Assembly (NCBI GenBank): GCA_002005505.1
Contig: KV908500.1
Span: 280,386-344,385 of the forward strand
Direction of reading: 5' to 3'
Source: Botryococcus braunii
Taxonomy: Eukaryota > Chlorophyta > Trebouxiophyceae
DNA length: 64,000 nt
Made by a program: the position numbers and the translations under genes. A model generated the notes under the pieces. It did no database searches. It was not told where the DNA came from and saw only the letters and a program-made list of their open reading frames with translations. Shown piece by piece: positions 9,504 to 25,283 of the stretch. Within the stretch, counting starts at the first letter, position 1, and every line of letters starts with the position of its first letter.

Positions 9504-10984
9504 ATTACTATGCGTTACAAGTTTTCGTCTTAAGTACAAGTTTTCGTCTTACATGCGACGCAGAGCGGCCAATTATAGAATGCACGCGTTCATCACATCC
9601 GAGAGAACTGTACGGGATCTCCCTATGCACGTCTATGAAGTACAAGGTAATGGTTGTCTTTACATTCCCTTGCCCTTGGAACGAAGATGACGGGCAAGGG
9701 CCCTTCTTCATGAAACAGAGATCATGAAGATAGATCAAAAAAAGGCAAAGTAAACCCTTCTGATCTTGCGCAATTAACCCACACACATCAGGTCAATTAC
9801 AAGTGGCTGGTAAACCCTTCTACGCTTCGGAGGGTGAGCTTTGCCCGGGCCGTTGGGTGGCATGCCAACTGCGCAGTTGGCTGCAAGGCTCCCTTTTGGG
9901 GGGGTTGACGTTCGAGTTGGGTTGCGAGGTTTTTGTGGTGAGGGCGTGTGCTTTCCTCTTATGTAATCGTAAATAATTGGATAATCCAAACCGACCCAAC
10001 TTCGGCTCAACCTAGTCGTTTGTCGGGTCTAATCGGCGATAAACTTGGAAATAGGGGTCAGACCACGTGCAAGCTCCGGAGGCTCCAGACTGGAGCTCGT
10101 CGTAGCGTTTCGTCAGTTAAGAGACAGAAGTCATGTGCGAGTCACGAACTATTTCAATCAAGACTCTGGCGAATTCGCGTAACGCGGCCGTGACCGTCGC
10201 CAAACCATGAGTTTAGGGCTATGCCAGGCTTGGGTGTAGATAGACTGGACGTATGCGGTCACTGGTCTCAAATTTGAGACTTTGCAATATCTATCAGGAA
10301 ACCATCAGGTAACGAGGGAAAGGTCTAAAGTAAATGTACACAAACCCTTAGCTGAGCTATTCAATATAAGGTGTATACTTCACAACCGAGAAAGCACTAT
10401 ACTCTTTCGGAAGTAAGCTCCGTAGTTGCGTTGGACCCAGCCTTGAGGGGAATACCAGTTGATCAAGCTTCAGAGGAAATGATTTGAAATCTTCCGTGTG
10501 TATGCAGTGCGCTCTTGCTTCAATTAATATTGTTCTTGTAAAACGTGCATCCGCGACTTGCTTGCTTTGTTCTTAATGTAAACAGCCGCGCAAGGCTAGC
10601 AATTAGTTTTTAAAGGTTTAAAGGGTTAAACCTACCTGGTGCCAGCCTGGTGCTGGAGCGAACTATAGCTGATTGAGACGTCCGTCGACGCTCGGGTGGC
10701 TGACTGCAGATTTAAGAGGCGGTGGTCGTCAGACGCTGAATTCGTTTGACTGACAGAAATCTTCGTCTCAGAATTCTTTTGGGCTATACACTTTCAACAA
10801 AATATGAGGATGGGATACAGACAATACACGAAAATGGCTTTGAACGCCACTTACTCCTGGTAAGCTGATGATATATGGGCATGGCCGTTGAGAAGGTTGG
10901 CCATTTCTTCGCGCATGGCCATTAGGGCACTAATTTATGAAGAGGGGCAATGGAGACGAGGTTCTCATTGTATATGCCTGTTTG

Positions 10985-10986
<2 letters not shown>
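9504..10986. other. Non-coding interval
   Basis: No gene recognised. Small features are a 20-bp tandem repeat with ACAAGTTTTCGTCTTA (about 9518-9555) and a perfect 18-bp palindrome GCCAACTGCGCAGTTGGC near 9872-9889. No LTR ends or coding exons were found. Confidence 0.45.
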
Positions 10987-14690
<3,704 letters not shown>

Positions 14691-15805
14691 CCCGATATCA
14701 AATGCAAACCTGCAACATTGCTACGTGCATGCATGTACATATGTACATGTGCATGCTATTTAATACTAGCTACTGCACTGTTTTTGGCGCGGTCTTGATG
14801 TTCCCCCGAGGTTCGCTGTACGGTACATATATGGTGAAATTTCAACAACTTTGTTGAAACATGAGAGTTTGTGGATAACGAGACCAGAACCAGTGAATGT
14901 GTAAGCGTGCCGATCGCGACGCAAATCTCAGCTGAAATTTCAAGCTGAGCATAGACATCGAGAGAATTTCACGCTGAGAATAAACATCGAGTACGTCGTC
15001 ATTATGGTCACCGGATCTGCAGGCTTTGGATGCACGAGGCCGCTACAGCAGTTGGCCGCACACGGCACGTGCACGGCCGTCCTTTATAAATACGCATCAC
15101 AGTTGTGCATGCAGGAGATCGTAACATATCCCGCCTGCGTCATCTTTTTGTCATTTCTTTGCGTGGCTTTGATCTTCGTGCAGCATTTGTACATTCGCTT
15201 CAGCTGCGGTGCAACATGCAACTGCACCTAGACCAGGTAAGGTTGCATGCAAAATATTCGGTACATATGAACAATGCTGTACATGCATGTCTTAAGACCC
15301 TCAACGGGATATTAATGTACTTTCAAACTTTTCACAGTCGACTGCATTAAACTGACCCCTTCTCATCGAAGGGAGTTTGCACATTGTAATGTTGGGGGGT
15401 ACATATACCATATATATCCGGACATGTTGTAACGGATCCGTTATTCCTTCTAAAACCTATAACTTGGACGACGGCAACGTATGGGGGACTTGGCCCTTAT
15501 ACGGTACGTACGTACGGTTTGAACCTGTACATATTGGGGTGCAATGATATATCTATATAGCACTCATGTATGTATCGAGTGCAATGACAGTACTCACCGC
15601 AAAATGGCCAATAATACATTTCCTCTGTATACAATGGTTACGTAAACGTTTTTGAAAGTGGACGATGTAACTATAAGTGGCACTTATACTACATCATGTT
15701 GCACAAAAACGCTCCAGAATTCCTTCGAATGAGTACCACGTTGGTTGCAGCCCACGATCACTTCTTTGGTTACCACGTCGTTGAACACGGGTGCCACGGG
15801 CGTAA
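14691..15805. other. Interval downstream of FN3 exon d
   Basis: No exon recognised. An imperfect palindrome of GCATG/GTACAT units lies at about 14727-14757, and alternating GTAC/GTACG stretches at about 15500. It ends at the TRIM target site TTTAC (15806-15810). Confidence 0.45.
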
Positions 15806-15810
15806 TTTAC

Positions 15811-16008
15811 TATAACACGCGGAAGAGTATTAAATAATATCAGAAGGTGAATGTGAGAGTTACATTATCCGAACGTTGGGAATGCGAATGCCAAGTTACA
15901 ATCTGAGGCGCGCGGAGCATAGGCAGTCCGAATCTAATATAGCGATCCACGACCAGGCACGCAACTGAGGACTACCTAGATGAGATTGTACCGGCGCATG
16001 TGCAATAT
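15811..16008 (-). repeat. TRIM LTR, left copy, outer part
   Basis: It aligns with 35537-35745: TATAACACGCGGA, then CGAACGTTGGGAATGCGAAT, then GATTGTACC, then GCGCATGTGC. The alignment stops at AATAT (16004-16008), which reappears at 35064-35068 where the LTR resumes. Confidence 0.8.
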
Positions 16009-16619
16009 TGGAAGCACGTCTAATTTAAGTGGACAATTGTGACTACAGCTTCATTACGATCTTTTAATGTGAAAAGATAATTGTGTAATGGAAAGGAGGA
16101 CGAAGCTGCAATATCCCGCAATGTGTTGCGGTCGTCAATGGTCATGATTCGACTCTTTTGGACGGTATTCGACGGTATTCAGCCCTCCAGCGTAGAGTTG
16201 GGCAACTACGCGTTCCGTACCTACGCGTACGTACAAAAACCGTAGAAAAATCGTACGTAGATGGGATCCAACTACGGATGCCTACGCATGTTGTTTTCAT
16301 GTTTTTGGGGGATTTTGCGCGATTTATGCCATTGAAAACATAATCTATAATAAAATCTTTATGCAGTAGCTGCGTTTCGTGTGTACATGGACTCTTTTCT
16401 GTACTTTTGGTGTCCGATCATGCTTATCCGACCTGGCAGAAGTACACCGGACTTCTGCCGTACTGCAGTACAAATGTACTGTATTGTATAAAATTGCGGT
16501 TTTTTGTTTTCTTTGACAAGTTTTTTATTTTTTATAGGGATGAAAGGCATTAACTTTGATAGAAACAACCTCGACAGTGTCTGGCTGGACATGCAAAGCG
16601 AAAAATACTTGAGTTTTTC

Positions 16620-16874
16620 TGTAGTATATCAGCGGAAGAGAGTTTAGGAATCAGACAATTCGTGATGTGCACGGGAAGAGTGTTACATGAATGAGCCGCA
16701 GGTCCACCCTTAATGCCATCCAGGGTTGAATGTACAGTGTACTGCCACAGACGTGTAGTCGGGCAACCGAGCGAACTACCTGAGCGAGGTTGTACTGCGA
16801 ACTCAGATCACATGGCAAGTCATAGAGCAATGCCAAGGACCATACTAGAGCATTAGACCCTAGGAAATGCTACA
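16620..16874 (-). repeat. Chromovirus 3' LTR (255 bp)
   Basis: TG...CA ends with short inverted TGTAG/CTACA. The polypurine tract follows immediately on its inner side (plus-strand TGCCCTCCCCCTTGGC at 16875-16890). Confidence 0.95.
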
Positions 16875-17624
16875 TGCCCTCCCCCTTGGCATAAGCTATG
16901 AGATGGTGTTTATGGCAATGGGGCCACAAACGTAAGACAGGGGTATCACGAACCCTGCTTACTGTAACTATAGATAATCACACCTCCTATAGTTACTAAC
17001 TACTGCAAGTCAGAGGATGAAGTCCACAAGCAAGTTTAGCACGACACAGACGAGGGACTCATCTGCTCAACGCTCGAATACCTTAACATTCTAAGGACTA
17101 TCGTCTGCAAGCGGATCCTCCAACTTAGGGGACGAACTCTCTAGACAGCACTCACACCAGTGATGAAACAATTAGGTTGAGTCCTCAGACTAGCACTTGT
17201 CCAAACCCTAGGTCCAGTTACCGTGCCTCGCAGTGTAACCTTCGCTTGAGGTGGCTTTCCATCAAAAGGCACAAGGCATATTGCCTAGAGCAGCAAGCTA
17301 TACACACTAACTGCCACATGGTGTATCTCATGGGTAAGATACCAAGCAAGTCATGCAGTCACGGAACTACAATTTGCAGCTACACTGCATAGCATGTGCA
17401 TCACAAAATGGAGCCGTGGATAAAGAAACATAACCCATGCAAAACATAGAAGCAAGAGACATGCATGCAAGTCCCAATTCATGATCCCACCACCCTCCCA
17501 GACCCTCCCACCCTCCCTCCCTGATCCAAGCTGGCTGGCGAAGTCCAAGGGTCATCAGCCGCAAGTGGCTGGAAAAGTCCTCAAGCCGCAAGTGGCTTAA
17601 TCAAGGGATGCCCGCAAGTGGGAC
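16875..17624 (-). other. Chromovirus 3' untranslated region
   Basis: Non-coding sequence between the pol stop and the 3' LTR. Blocks resemble the TRIM interior (CTATAGTTACTA versus CGTAGTTACTA; CGAATACCTT in both). Near the pol stop (17560-17620) three copies of CCGCAAGTGG occur. Confidence 0.6.
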
Positions 17625-20600
17625 TTAAGAAAGGACTGGTGCAACTGCCACGTCATCGGCCAGATGGCGAACATGGGCAAGAGGCTCCCAAGTGTTCTCA
17701 GTCTCATCATAGCCTTTCCACTTGACCAAGTACTGCCAGGACTTTCCAACTCTCCTCTTAGCCAGAATAGCCTCCACTTCATAAACGCCCCCACGCTTAT
17801 CTGCATACAACGGAGGAGGTGAAGTAACAGTCATAGGTGAGGATGAAGACACATAAGGCTTCAGCTGAGAAACATGAAACACAGGATGAATATTAACAGT
17901 CTCAGGCAAAACAAGTCTAAACGCTCTCGAACCAACTGCTGCAGCAATGAGAAAGGGCCCAAAATACTTAGCTGATAACTTTGACGAGAGCCCAGGCGCC
18001 AGCTGGTTCTTCCTGGCTGCCAGCAGCACCTGGTCCCCCACCTTGAAAGGGTGGTCTCGTCTCTTCTTATCTGCATAGGACTTCTGCCGTTGCTGTGCAG
18101 AGGCAAGGTTAGACCGGGCACTTTTTAAGGCAGTCTGCAGCCCCTCAACCCACTCAGAAACTGCAGGGTTAGCAGAACGTGAAGGAACAGCAGAAGACAA
18201 AGGAGTAAGGGGGTGGCGCCCATGGTTCAAAAAGAAGGGTGTATGCAAGGTTGAAGCCTGGAGAGAGCTGTTATATGCAAACTCCACCATGCTGAGGTAC
18301 TTGCACCAATCAGTCTGTCTCGGGCCCACAAACCCTCTTAACATGTCTTCCATAGTTATGTTCATTCTCTCTGTCTGCCCGTCGGTCTGAGGGTGGTAAG
18401 CAGTAGACATAGCAATGTCAGTGCCTAACAACTTAACAAAGGCCTTCCAGAAGTGACTAGTGAAACGAGGATCTCTGTCACTAACAATGGATGTAGGCAT
18501 CCCAAACCTAACAAAGACCTTATCAATAAACAGTTGTGCAAGTTGAGGTGCAGTGATGGTTTTAGTGCATGCAGCCAAGACACACAACTTAGAAAACCTA
18601 TCAACAAAAACCACAATGGAGTCAAACCCGCAACAGACAGGTAAATCAGTCACTAAATCAAGGGAAATGCTCTGCCAAGGTCCATCCGGAATAGGCAGTG
18701 GCTGAAGCAAACCATAAGGTACAGCTGCAGTCCCTTTTGTGCGCTGACAGGTATCACAAGACCTGCAAAAGTCCCTGACTGAAGAGCTGAGGCGTGGCCA
18801 CCAAAACTCCTTGCACACTAGCTCATACATCTTGTTAATCCCAAGATGGCCAGAAAACGGTGTGGCATGGCACTCTCTCAACACCTTCTCCCTAAGTGCT
18901 TCAGGTACATACACCTTCCCTGACTGCACAGAATAAGGTACAGAGTCCCTTAACACCAAAACACCTTCATCCACCAGCTTACTAACTTTGGGATCCGAAA
19001 TACACAGCAAGGCAATTTCTTGTAAAATAGACGAGACAGAAACAGAGGAGACATGCATTACTGCCAAATCAACACGCCTAGACAAAGCATCTGCCACAAC
19101 ATTGTCAGTGCCCTTAACATATTTAATGTCAGGCATGAATCTCATGATCTCAGTAAGCCAACGTTCCTGCCTACTGGTCCTAACAGGGGCAGTCAACAAA
19201 TATTTCAAAGCCTGCTGATCAGTGTGAACTGTGAATTTTGCACCCAACAGCAAATGCTTCCATTTTAATAAAGCATGCACAAGAGCAATCAACTCTCTAT
19301 CATAAGGGGCCAAATTCCTCTCAGGGGGCTGGAGTTTCCTGGACTCGAAGGCGACAGGCTGTAGTCCCTGCCCTTGATCCTGCTGCAAAACAGCACCCAC
19401 AGCATAGCCTGAGGCATCCACATGTATCACAAAAGGTTTGTCCAAGTCTGGCATTAACAAACATGGAGGAGAGGAAACAAGATCTTTCAATGCATTAAAG
19501 GCATGGATTTGAGGTCCCTCCCAAGTCCAAGGCACATCCTTTTTGAGCAATTCAGTGAGAGGAAATGCAACATCTGCAAAATGATCAATAAATGTGTCAT
19601 AGTACTGTGTGAGCCCTAGAAAACCCCTCAACTGTGACACATTCAAGGGAGTGGGCCAGTCCCGGATGGCTGCAACCTTCCTTGGGTCCACCATAATCCC
19701 CTGTGGTGTCAACAAGTGACCCAAGTATTCCACCTGCTTGGACACAAACTCACATTTAGACCTTTTACAATAAAACTTATGCTCCCTAAGCACTGACAAG
19801 ACGATACGTAAATGCTCCATGTGTTCTTCCACAGACTTGGAATAAATAAGGATGTCATCCAGATAAACCAACACAAATCTATCAAGGAAGGGTGCCAAGA
19901 TAGAGTTCATAACAGACTGAAATGTCGCAGGAGCATTCGTAAGACCAAAAGGCATCACTGTGAACTCATAGTGACCATATCTAGTCTTAAAAGCTGTTTT
20001 CTCTATGCTGTCCTCATGCATCCTAATCTGATGATATCCAGAAGCAAGGTCCAACTTAGAAAATACACAACTACCATGAAGTTGTTCAAACATCTCATCT
20101 ATTCTAGGCAAAGGGTGTTGATTCCTAACTGTAATCCTATTGAGGGCCCTATAGTCTATACATAAACGCCAGCCACCATCTTTCTTTGGAACAAACAAGA
20201 TGGGTGCACCAAATGGTGAGGTAGATGGGCGGATGAAGCCTCTCTCAAGTAACTCCTGCAACTGCGCACGGAGTTCAGCCAGCTGAGCTCCGGACAGTGG
20301 GTATATGCGGGAGGCTGGAGGAGTTGCGTCCGGCTCCAATCTGATATGGTGGTCTCCAGCACGAGAAGGAGGGAGGCCTTCAGGAAGTCCAGACAACACA
20401 TCCTTGAACTCCTGCAAAAGCTCCTCCAACTCCGGCACGTTATATGTGTTAGTATCCTGGGAGGTATTAGTCACTGCATTCAACTGAATAAGGTACATAG
20501 AGTCACCTGACTTAACAAGTTCCTCCACTTCCATGGCAGAAACCACATACTCAGGTAGACCTGACCTCTGGCTTCCCAAAAGCACATGTGTTTTATCAGA

Positions 20601-21578
20601 ATGAAACAAAGACACTGCATTCAGCTTCCAATTAACCACTGGATTAAATTCAGTCAACCAAGGTTTCCCTAGGACAAGGTCATAGTATGCCAGTTCAGTG
20701 GGGAGACAGGTGAGTCCAAAATCCAGAGACCCCACAGATAGGTCCACTGACACACTACTGCCTACCACAGTGGTCCTTCCATCAGCAACACGTATCGTGA
20801 CAGGTGAACTTATGGAAACAGTGGGCAAGGAGAGCTCCTGCACTAAGTGTTGATCCACAAAATTGGCAGATGCCCCACTGTCCAATAAAATCCTAACAGG
20901 CCTACCAGCAAGGACTCCCGCAAATTCAATGCAAGTAGAGGAAAGGTCAGGACTGTCCACAAACTGACTAGTGTTGAGCATAAAAGAGTCAAAACATGTT
21001 GCTGCCAGTGGTTTCTCCTTCACACTAAGTAACCCAGTCTGGACAAGACAACGAAATAAATGCAAGCCTGATGAGCAGCAATGGGGCGGATCCTTAACGG
21101 TGGAAGTAATTCCCAAAGCATTCATGACAGGGCCCGAGAGCAAGACATCATGTGATTCCTGTGCAGTAGTCCCTTCCAGCACCTGCCCACTGTCACTCTG
21201 AAGGCAAGAGAGCACAGTCAATCTGGTACCTGGCAGTAACTGGGTGCTGAGCTGGCTGATAGCAGACACTCTATCACTACTCTGACAGAATAAAACAACA
21301 TGAGAGGTCTCTGCTGGAAATGAGGAAGAAGCGTTACTCTTACCCTGACCCTCAGGACTAGCTAGGTACCTGTCAGTGGGTAACGTCTGAAACTCCCTAC
21401 AGAGACCATGCCCATCTACATAATGAGACATGTAAGCATGACAGCAACTAGAAAAGAAGTCCTGAAGATGCCCAACGTTATACAGTACAGGGGTACCAAA
21501 CTGGACTGCAGAACAAGGGAAAATCATCTCAAAAACAGGGCTCACACTGCTGACAAACAATAAAGGACGCCAATTCAA
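17625..21578 (-). CDS. pol: Chromovirus Pol polyprotein (protease, RT, RNase H, integrase, chromodomain)
   Basis: A 1317-codon open frame. Domains in order: aspartic protease [17 protein letters not shown] (about residue 230); reverse transcriptase with [34 protein letters not shown] and catalytic [12 protein letters not shown] (about 440-590); RNase H with [16 protein letters not shown] and the [15 protein letters not shown] helix; integrase HHCC zinc domain with [11 protein letters not shown] and [12 protein letters not shown] core with [21 protein letters not shown] and [13 protein letters not shown]; and a C-terminal chromodomain [20 protein letters not shown]. In this family the chromodomain directs integration to chromatin. 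The first in-frame codon after a TAA is a few bases before the gag stop. Pol is in the same frame as the N-terminal half of gag but -1 to the zinc-knuckle half. No stop disrupts it, so it is potentially active. Confidence 0.95.
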   Translation of the reverse strand: MNWRPLLFVSSVSPVFEMIFPCSAVQFGTPVLYNVGHLQDFFSSCCHAYMSHYVDGHGLCREFQTLPTDRYLASPEGQGKSNASSSFPAETSHVVLFCQSSDRVSAISQLSTQLLPGTRLTVLSCLQSDSGQVLEGTTAQESHDVLLSGPVMNALGITSTVKDPPHCCSSGLHLFRCLVQTGLLSVKEKPLAATCFDSFMLNTSQFVDSPDLSSTCIEFAGVLAGRPVRILLDSGASANFVDQHLVQELSLPTVSISSPVTIRVADGRTTVVGSSVSVDLSVGSLDFGLTCLPTELAYYDLVLGKPWLTEFNPVVNWKLNAVSLFHSDKTHVLLGSQRSGLPEYVVSAMEVEELVKSGDSMYLIQLNAVTNTSQDTNTYNVPELEELLQEFKDVLSGLPEGLPPSRAGDHHIRLEPDATPPASRIYPLSGAQLAELRAQLQELLERGFIRPSTSPFGAPILFVPKKDGGWRLCIDYRALNRITVRNQHPLPRIDEMFEQLHGSCVFSKLDLASGYHQIRMHEDSIEKTAFKTRYGHYEFTVMPFGLTNAPATFQSVMNSILAPFLDRFVLVYLDDILIYSKSVEEHMEHLRIVLSVLREHKFYCKRSKCEFVSKQVEYLGHLLTPQGIMVDPRKVAAIRDWPTPLNVSQLRGFLGLTQYYDTFIDHFADVAFPLTELLKKDVPWTWEGPQIHAFNALKDLVSSPPCLLMPDLDKPFVIHVDASGYAVGAVLQQDQGQGLQPVAFESRKLQPPERNLAPYDRELIALVHALLKWKHLLLGAKFTVHTDQQALKYLLTAPVRTSRQERWLTEIMRFMPDIKYVKGTDNVVADALSRRVDLAVMHVSSVSVSSILQEIALLCISDPKVSKLVDEGVLVLRDSVPYSVQSGKVYVPEALREKVLRECHATPFSGHLGINKMYELVCKEFWWPRLSSSVRDFCRSCDTCQRTKGTAAVPYGLLQPLPIPDGPWQSISLDLVTDLPVCCGFDSIVVFVDRFSKLCVLAACTKTITAPQLAQLFIDKVFVRFGMPTSIVSDRDPRFTSHFWKAFVKLLGTDIAMSTAYHPQTDGQTERMNITMEDMLRGFVGPRQTDWCKYLSMVEFAYNSSLQASTLHTPFFLNHGRHPLTPLSSAVPSRSANPAVSEWVEGLQTALKSARSNLASAQQRQKSYADKKRRDHPFKVGDQVLLAARKNQLAPGLSSKLSAKYFGPFLIAAAVGSRAFRLVLPETVNIHPVFHVSQLKPYVSSSSPMTVTSPPPLYADKRGGVYEVEAILAKRRVGKSWQYLVKWKGYDETENTWEPLAHVRHLADDVAVAPVLS

Positions 21579-22106
21579 GTCGCTTTAGACTTGTTACGAT
21601 CCTTTTTCAACTCGGGATGAAGCTGGAAGCACCGGTCGATGATGTGCCCCACTTTCCCACAATGTGCGCAAACGTGCGCAGCTGGCTTGGCTGCACCAGA
21701 GGTCTTGGAGTCGCCTGAACCTTTTGGGGGGTGCTGCGGCTGTTTGGAGGGGCCTGGAATATCAGATATGGTCACTGCATGTTTGAAGAGGTCTCCCAGG
21801 GTTTTAGGATACTGCAACGAGATAGGCTTCTGCAGATCTGCCCTGCAGCCCTGCAAAAACAGGTGACACAAGGTGTCTTCAGCAAAAGAACGCATTAAAC
21901 GTAGCTATATAAGTCCTCATGTCCTGTTTGCCCTGCGAGATACTCAGCAATTGCTCCAAATACCGCTTGTGCAGCTCTACAGGCCTGAATGCCACAGTCA
22001 GAGCTGACACAAAATCACTCCACGTCCCAAAAGCTGACAAGCTACCAGAGGCAATGAGATGAAACTGCCCTGTCCACCAATCAAGTGCTTTGCCACGGAG
22101 AAACAT
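21575..22106 (-). pseudogene. gag: Chromovirus gag, C-terminal half, frame-disrupted
   Basis: From the copia boundary the gag frame continues (LRGKALDWWTGQFH, then FRPVELHKRYLEQLLSISQG, a gag core of the retrotransposon-gag type) to a stop at 21879. The remainder is in another frame (start 21895): EDTLCHLFLQGCRADLQ and the zinc knuckle CAHCGKVGHIIDRC, ending at 21575. The shift near 21885 and the gag/pol change near 21580 cancel: gag N-terminal half and pol are in one frame (22106 minus 21578 = 528, divisible by 3). This suggests an ancestral single gag-pol frame with two compensating 1-nt indels, or sequencing errors. Confidence 0.85.
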
Positions 22107-22800
22107 TGTGAAAGGTTATGGGCAATCGGCTTTCCCTGTACAAAGCAGACAGGTCGTCAATAGACGAAGTTACTCCAGCTACAGTCCGTACGACTGTCTG
22201 CTGAGTGCCACACACAACTGTCGGACAAGACTAGCATCTGGTGATGCCCAGCATCTTTCACAACCAGTTCCGTTACATCATTATCTTGTACACAAGCACC
22301 GATCAAGCAATCACTAGATAAGGCTCTAGACGGCTACGTTCAAGTACATGCCTATACTCCCTGAAGTCACTGTCCCTTATCTGTTTGAGTGACTACAGGG
22401 TACACTAAGCTTGTTCACTCTCACAATAGCAACAATGATACAACACACACTGCCGCACCGTACCTGTACAAAGCAGACAGGTCGTCAATAGACGAAGTTA
22501 CTCCAGCTACAGTCCGTACGACTGTCTGCTGAGTGCCACACACAACTGTCGGACAAGACTAGCATCTGGTGATGCCCAGCATCTTTCACAACCAGTTGGT
22601 ATTCACTCCGGTGGGGCAGCCTTAAGAGTTCATCCGACAAACGTGTGATCTAGATAGGATTGTACCTTATGTTCGAAAACGTCCAGAATCTGCCGTGTCT
22701 CAAGGTACCTTATGTTCTCAATGGACCCATATCCTAATAGTGCACACATGAAGATCACTTAAAGCACAAGGCATTCAATAATAATGTTCAGAACTCAACA
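22107..22800 (-). repeat. Copia-A 3' LTR (694 bp)
   Basis: Starts TGTGAAAGGTTATGGGC, ends CAGAACTCAACA. An internal direct repeat of about 135 bp lies at 22136-22270 and 22463-22597 (CCTGTACAAAGCAGACAGG to CACAACCAGTT). Two TACCTTATGTTC(G/T) motifs lie downstream. The polypurine tract flanks it (plus-strand CTTCCCCTTGCC at 22801). Confidence 0.95.
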
Positions 22801-22820
22801 CTTCCCCTTGCCTGCATGCT

Positions 22821-25283
22821 TTAAGTGTATCTTCTCAAACCTAGTGAATCACGATGACCAACAAACACGGGCTTGGCAAGTGGCTTGGTCATAATGTCAG
22901 CCACATTGCGTGCAGATTCCACATAGAGGATATCTACCTGCCCAAGTGCCATAGCTTCCCTAGCGTAGTGGAAGCTTACTGCAACGTGCTTTGTGAATTT
23001 GGAATACAGGGGGTTCCGTAAATTAGAAATGCATCCTTGGTTGTCACAGAAAATTTTGACCCTCCAAGGTGCAGCCCCTATCTCTTCCAAGAAGCCCCTT
23101 AGCCAGTTGGCTTCCTTCACAATATGGCCAGCTGCCATAAACTCAGCTTGCACAGTTGAGGTAGCAACTGAGCTCTGCTTCTTGCTTCCCCAAACCACGG
23201 CACTACCATAGACTGATAGAACATAGCCAGTGGTGGAATACCTGTGGTCCAGGTCCCCAGCATAGTCGGCATCAACATAGCCTTCTAGCTCAGGGCCCTT
23301 TCCACCCAGAGTAAGAGCTAACTCTCTGGTATCTCTCAAGTACTTCAGCACTCGAATGGCCTCATTCCAGTGTGAGGTAGTGGGTGTCATTCTATACCTT
23401 GACAACACTCCAACAGCCTGAGAAATGTCAGGCCGGGTCGTATTGGCTATGTACAGTAACGATCCAATTAACTCGCAGTATCGATGACCAGGTGGCAGAG
23501 GGGTACCAGCCCCATGTGACATACCATCTGAGGACTCGGGTCTGCTGCTAGCCACGAAGTCCTTGGACATGGGGGTATCAACCCCACGTCCATCATCAGC
23601 AACGCCAAACTTCTCCACAAGAGCATCAATCTTGGGAGTGCAACTCATGGAAATAGTGCCCTGAACTCTATTGCGTAGGACCTGACACCCCAGGAAATCA
23701 TTCACCTCTCCCAAATCATGGATGGTGAAGTCCTTCTTCAATAACTCTTTCCCCCACTCAATCTCTGCAACCACTCTGGCAACTATGAGAAGATCATCGA
23801 CATAAACAAGAATAAACGACAGATTACCATCAGGGGCCCTCCTGATGTATACCCCAGCGTCGCTCTTGCACACACTATACCCCATCACGCTCAACTTGTC
23901 GCTCAAGGTCTTGTGCCAAGCCCGTGGGGCTTGCTTAAGACCGTAGAGTGCCTTCCTGAGCTTGCACACAACTCTCGTGTTGCCATTCTCAAATCCTGGT
24001 GGTTGGGTCACATAGACCTCTTCCTCCAACTCCCCATTGAGAAAAGCTGTCTTGATATCCACTTGGTGGATCTCAAGATTTTGTGTGGCAGCCACTGCCA
24101 GCACAGCTCTCCTAGCACCATAGCTGCTGGTAGGTGCAAAAACCTCACCAACATCTATACCAGGAATCTGTCTGCAACCCTGGGCAACCAATCTTGCTTT
24201 AAACCGAGTGACATTCCCATGTGCATCGTTTTTTGTAGAAAAAATCCAATGAACAGGGATAACTTTCTGCCCATGGGGTCTTTCCACATACTGCATAACC
24301 TCATGGGTGTCTAAAGACTCCATCTCCTCTTGCATTGCCTGCTGCCAAAACTCCCACTGAGGTGAGCGCTGGGCTTCCCTCAAGTTTGAGGGCACGTGAA
24401 CTTTTCCCAACGTGACAGAAGGTACACTCTGTACCTTATGCTGTGGTGCAGCAGGGCTGTCAGCCTTACTGATGCTGTTCCCTTCTCTCTCTCTCTCTCC
24501 CTGGTTGCCAGAATAAGGTACATTATGTACCTTATGCTGGGACTGGGCAGTACTGCCGGGATTATCTGATTCCTTCTCAAGTCTCTCTCTCTCTCCTTGA
24601 CTACTAGACTCATGTGCAGCACCCTTACATTCTCGCACCTTCCGCAATGCAGAGGGGAGCAGCAGCTCTCTCTCTCTCCTGGACTCACACTTGGGCACAC
24701 TACCCAGACTTGCCTGAGCTGCGCCTACAATGTCAGCCTGCACACCATAAGCATGACTAGCCAGTGACTGGGATTGGGCACCAGCTTCCCCTACTGCTGG
24801 CATGTCTAACCCACTGCTCTCATCTCTTACATCTGCACCGAACATAGCCTCGACTGTCTCAACCTGCCCCTGCATATCAGGGAGACCAACCATGTTTGGC
24901 TCACTCACAATTGCCTGACCTGGGTCAGGGGCATGCAATGGGATGTCAGAATGCTCTCTCCTAGCCACGCGTTGTACATAACGCTGCTCCCTTGTAAGGG
25001 TGGTCCCTGGAGGAAGGGGAATTTGTGACTTCCCCTGCATTCGCAACCCCTCTTGTACCTTCTGCATTTTTTCTACCTGGGATTGAGTTTCTACACCCCC
25101 CCTGGCCAGATTCTGCATATGCTCAAGCACCGACCACGAGTGCTGAGATGGTTCTGGGGTCCCAACAGTAGAATCCAGGCTGGTGGGGTTTCCTTGGTCA
25201 TGTGCTGCTGTGGTCCCGTCTCCAGACTGATCCCCAGCACAAAGTCCAGAGGTCCCAGGAGCCCCAGTGGAAAGCGTCTCCAC
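22821..25283 (-). CDS. pol: Copia-A Pol C-terminal part: reverse transcriptase and RNase H
   Basis: An 820-codon frame, the 3' portion of a copia Gag-Pol. Its first about 290 residues are a low-complexity linker with Gln/Ser/Glu stretches, partly from GA-rich runs (24487-24680). Reverse transcriptase follows: WQQAMQEEMESL, HWIFSTKNDAHG, FKARLVAQGC, VDIKTAFLNGELEEEVYVTQ, LRKALYGLKQAPRAWH, and catalytic ILVYVDDLLIVA. RNase H has GYVDADYAGDLDHRYSTTGY, STVQAEFMAA, IFCDNQGCISNL, and ends DIMTKPLAK. All expected copia motifs are present with no stop. This is the only copy of this part in the window. Upstream it continues into the frameshifted copy at 25091-27235 through a 1-nt loss in a G run near 25370. 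Confidence 0.93.
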   Translation of the reverse strand: METLSTGAPGTSGLCAGDQSGDGTTAAHDQGNPTSLDSTVGTPEPSQHSWSVLEHMQNLARGGVETQSQVEKMQKVQEGLRMQGKSQIPLPPGTTLTREQRYVQRVARREHSDIPLHAPDPGQAIVSEPNMVGLPDMQGQVETVEAMFGADVRDESSGLDMPAVGEAGAQSQSLASHAYGVQADIVGAAQASLGSVPKCESRRERELLLPSALRKVRECKGAAHESSSQGERERLEKESDNPGSTAQSQHKVHNVPYSGNQGEREREGNSISKADSPAAPQHKVQSVPSVTLGKVHVPSNLREAQRSPQWEFWQQAMQEEMESLDTHEVMQYVERPHGQKVIPVHWIFSTKNDAHGNVTRFKARLVAQGCRQIPGIDVGEVFAPTSSYGARRAVLAVAATQNLEIHQVDIKTAFLNGELEEEVYVTQPPGFENGNTRVVCKLRKALYGLKQAPRAWHKTLSDKLSVMGYSVCKSDAGVYIRRAPDGNLSFILVYVDDLLIVARVVAEIEWGKELLKKDFTIHDLGEVNDFLGCQVLRNRVQGTISMSCTPKIDALVEKFGVADDGRGVDTPMSKDFVASSRPESSDGMSHGAGTPLPPGHRYCELIGSLLYIANTTRPDISQAVGVLSRYRMTPTTSHWNEAIRVLKYLRDTRELALTLGGKGPELEGYVDADYAGDLDHRYSTTGYVLSVYGSAVVWGSKKQSSVATSTVQAEFMAAGHIVKEANWLRGFLEEIGAAPWRVKIFCDNQGCISNLRNPLYSKFTKHVAVSFHYAREAMALGQVDILYVESARNVADIMTKPLAKPVFVGHRDSLGLRRYT

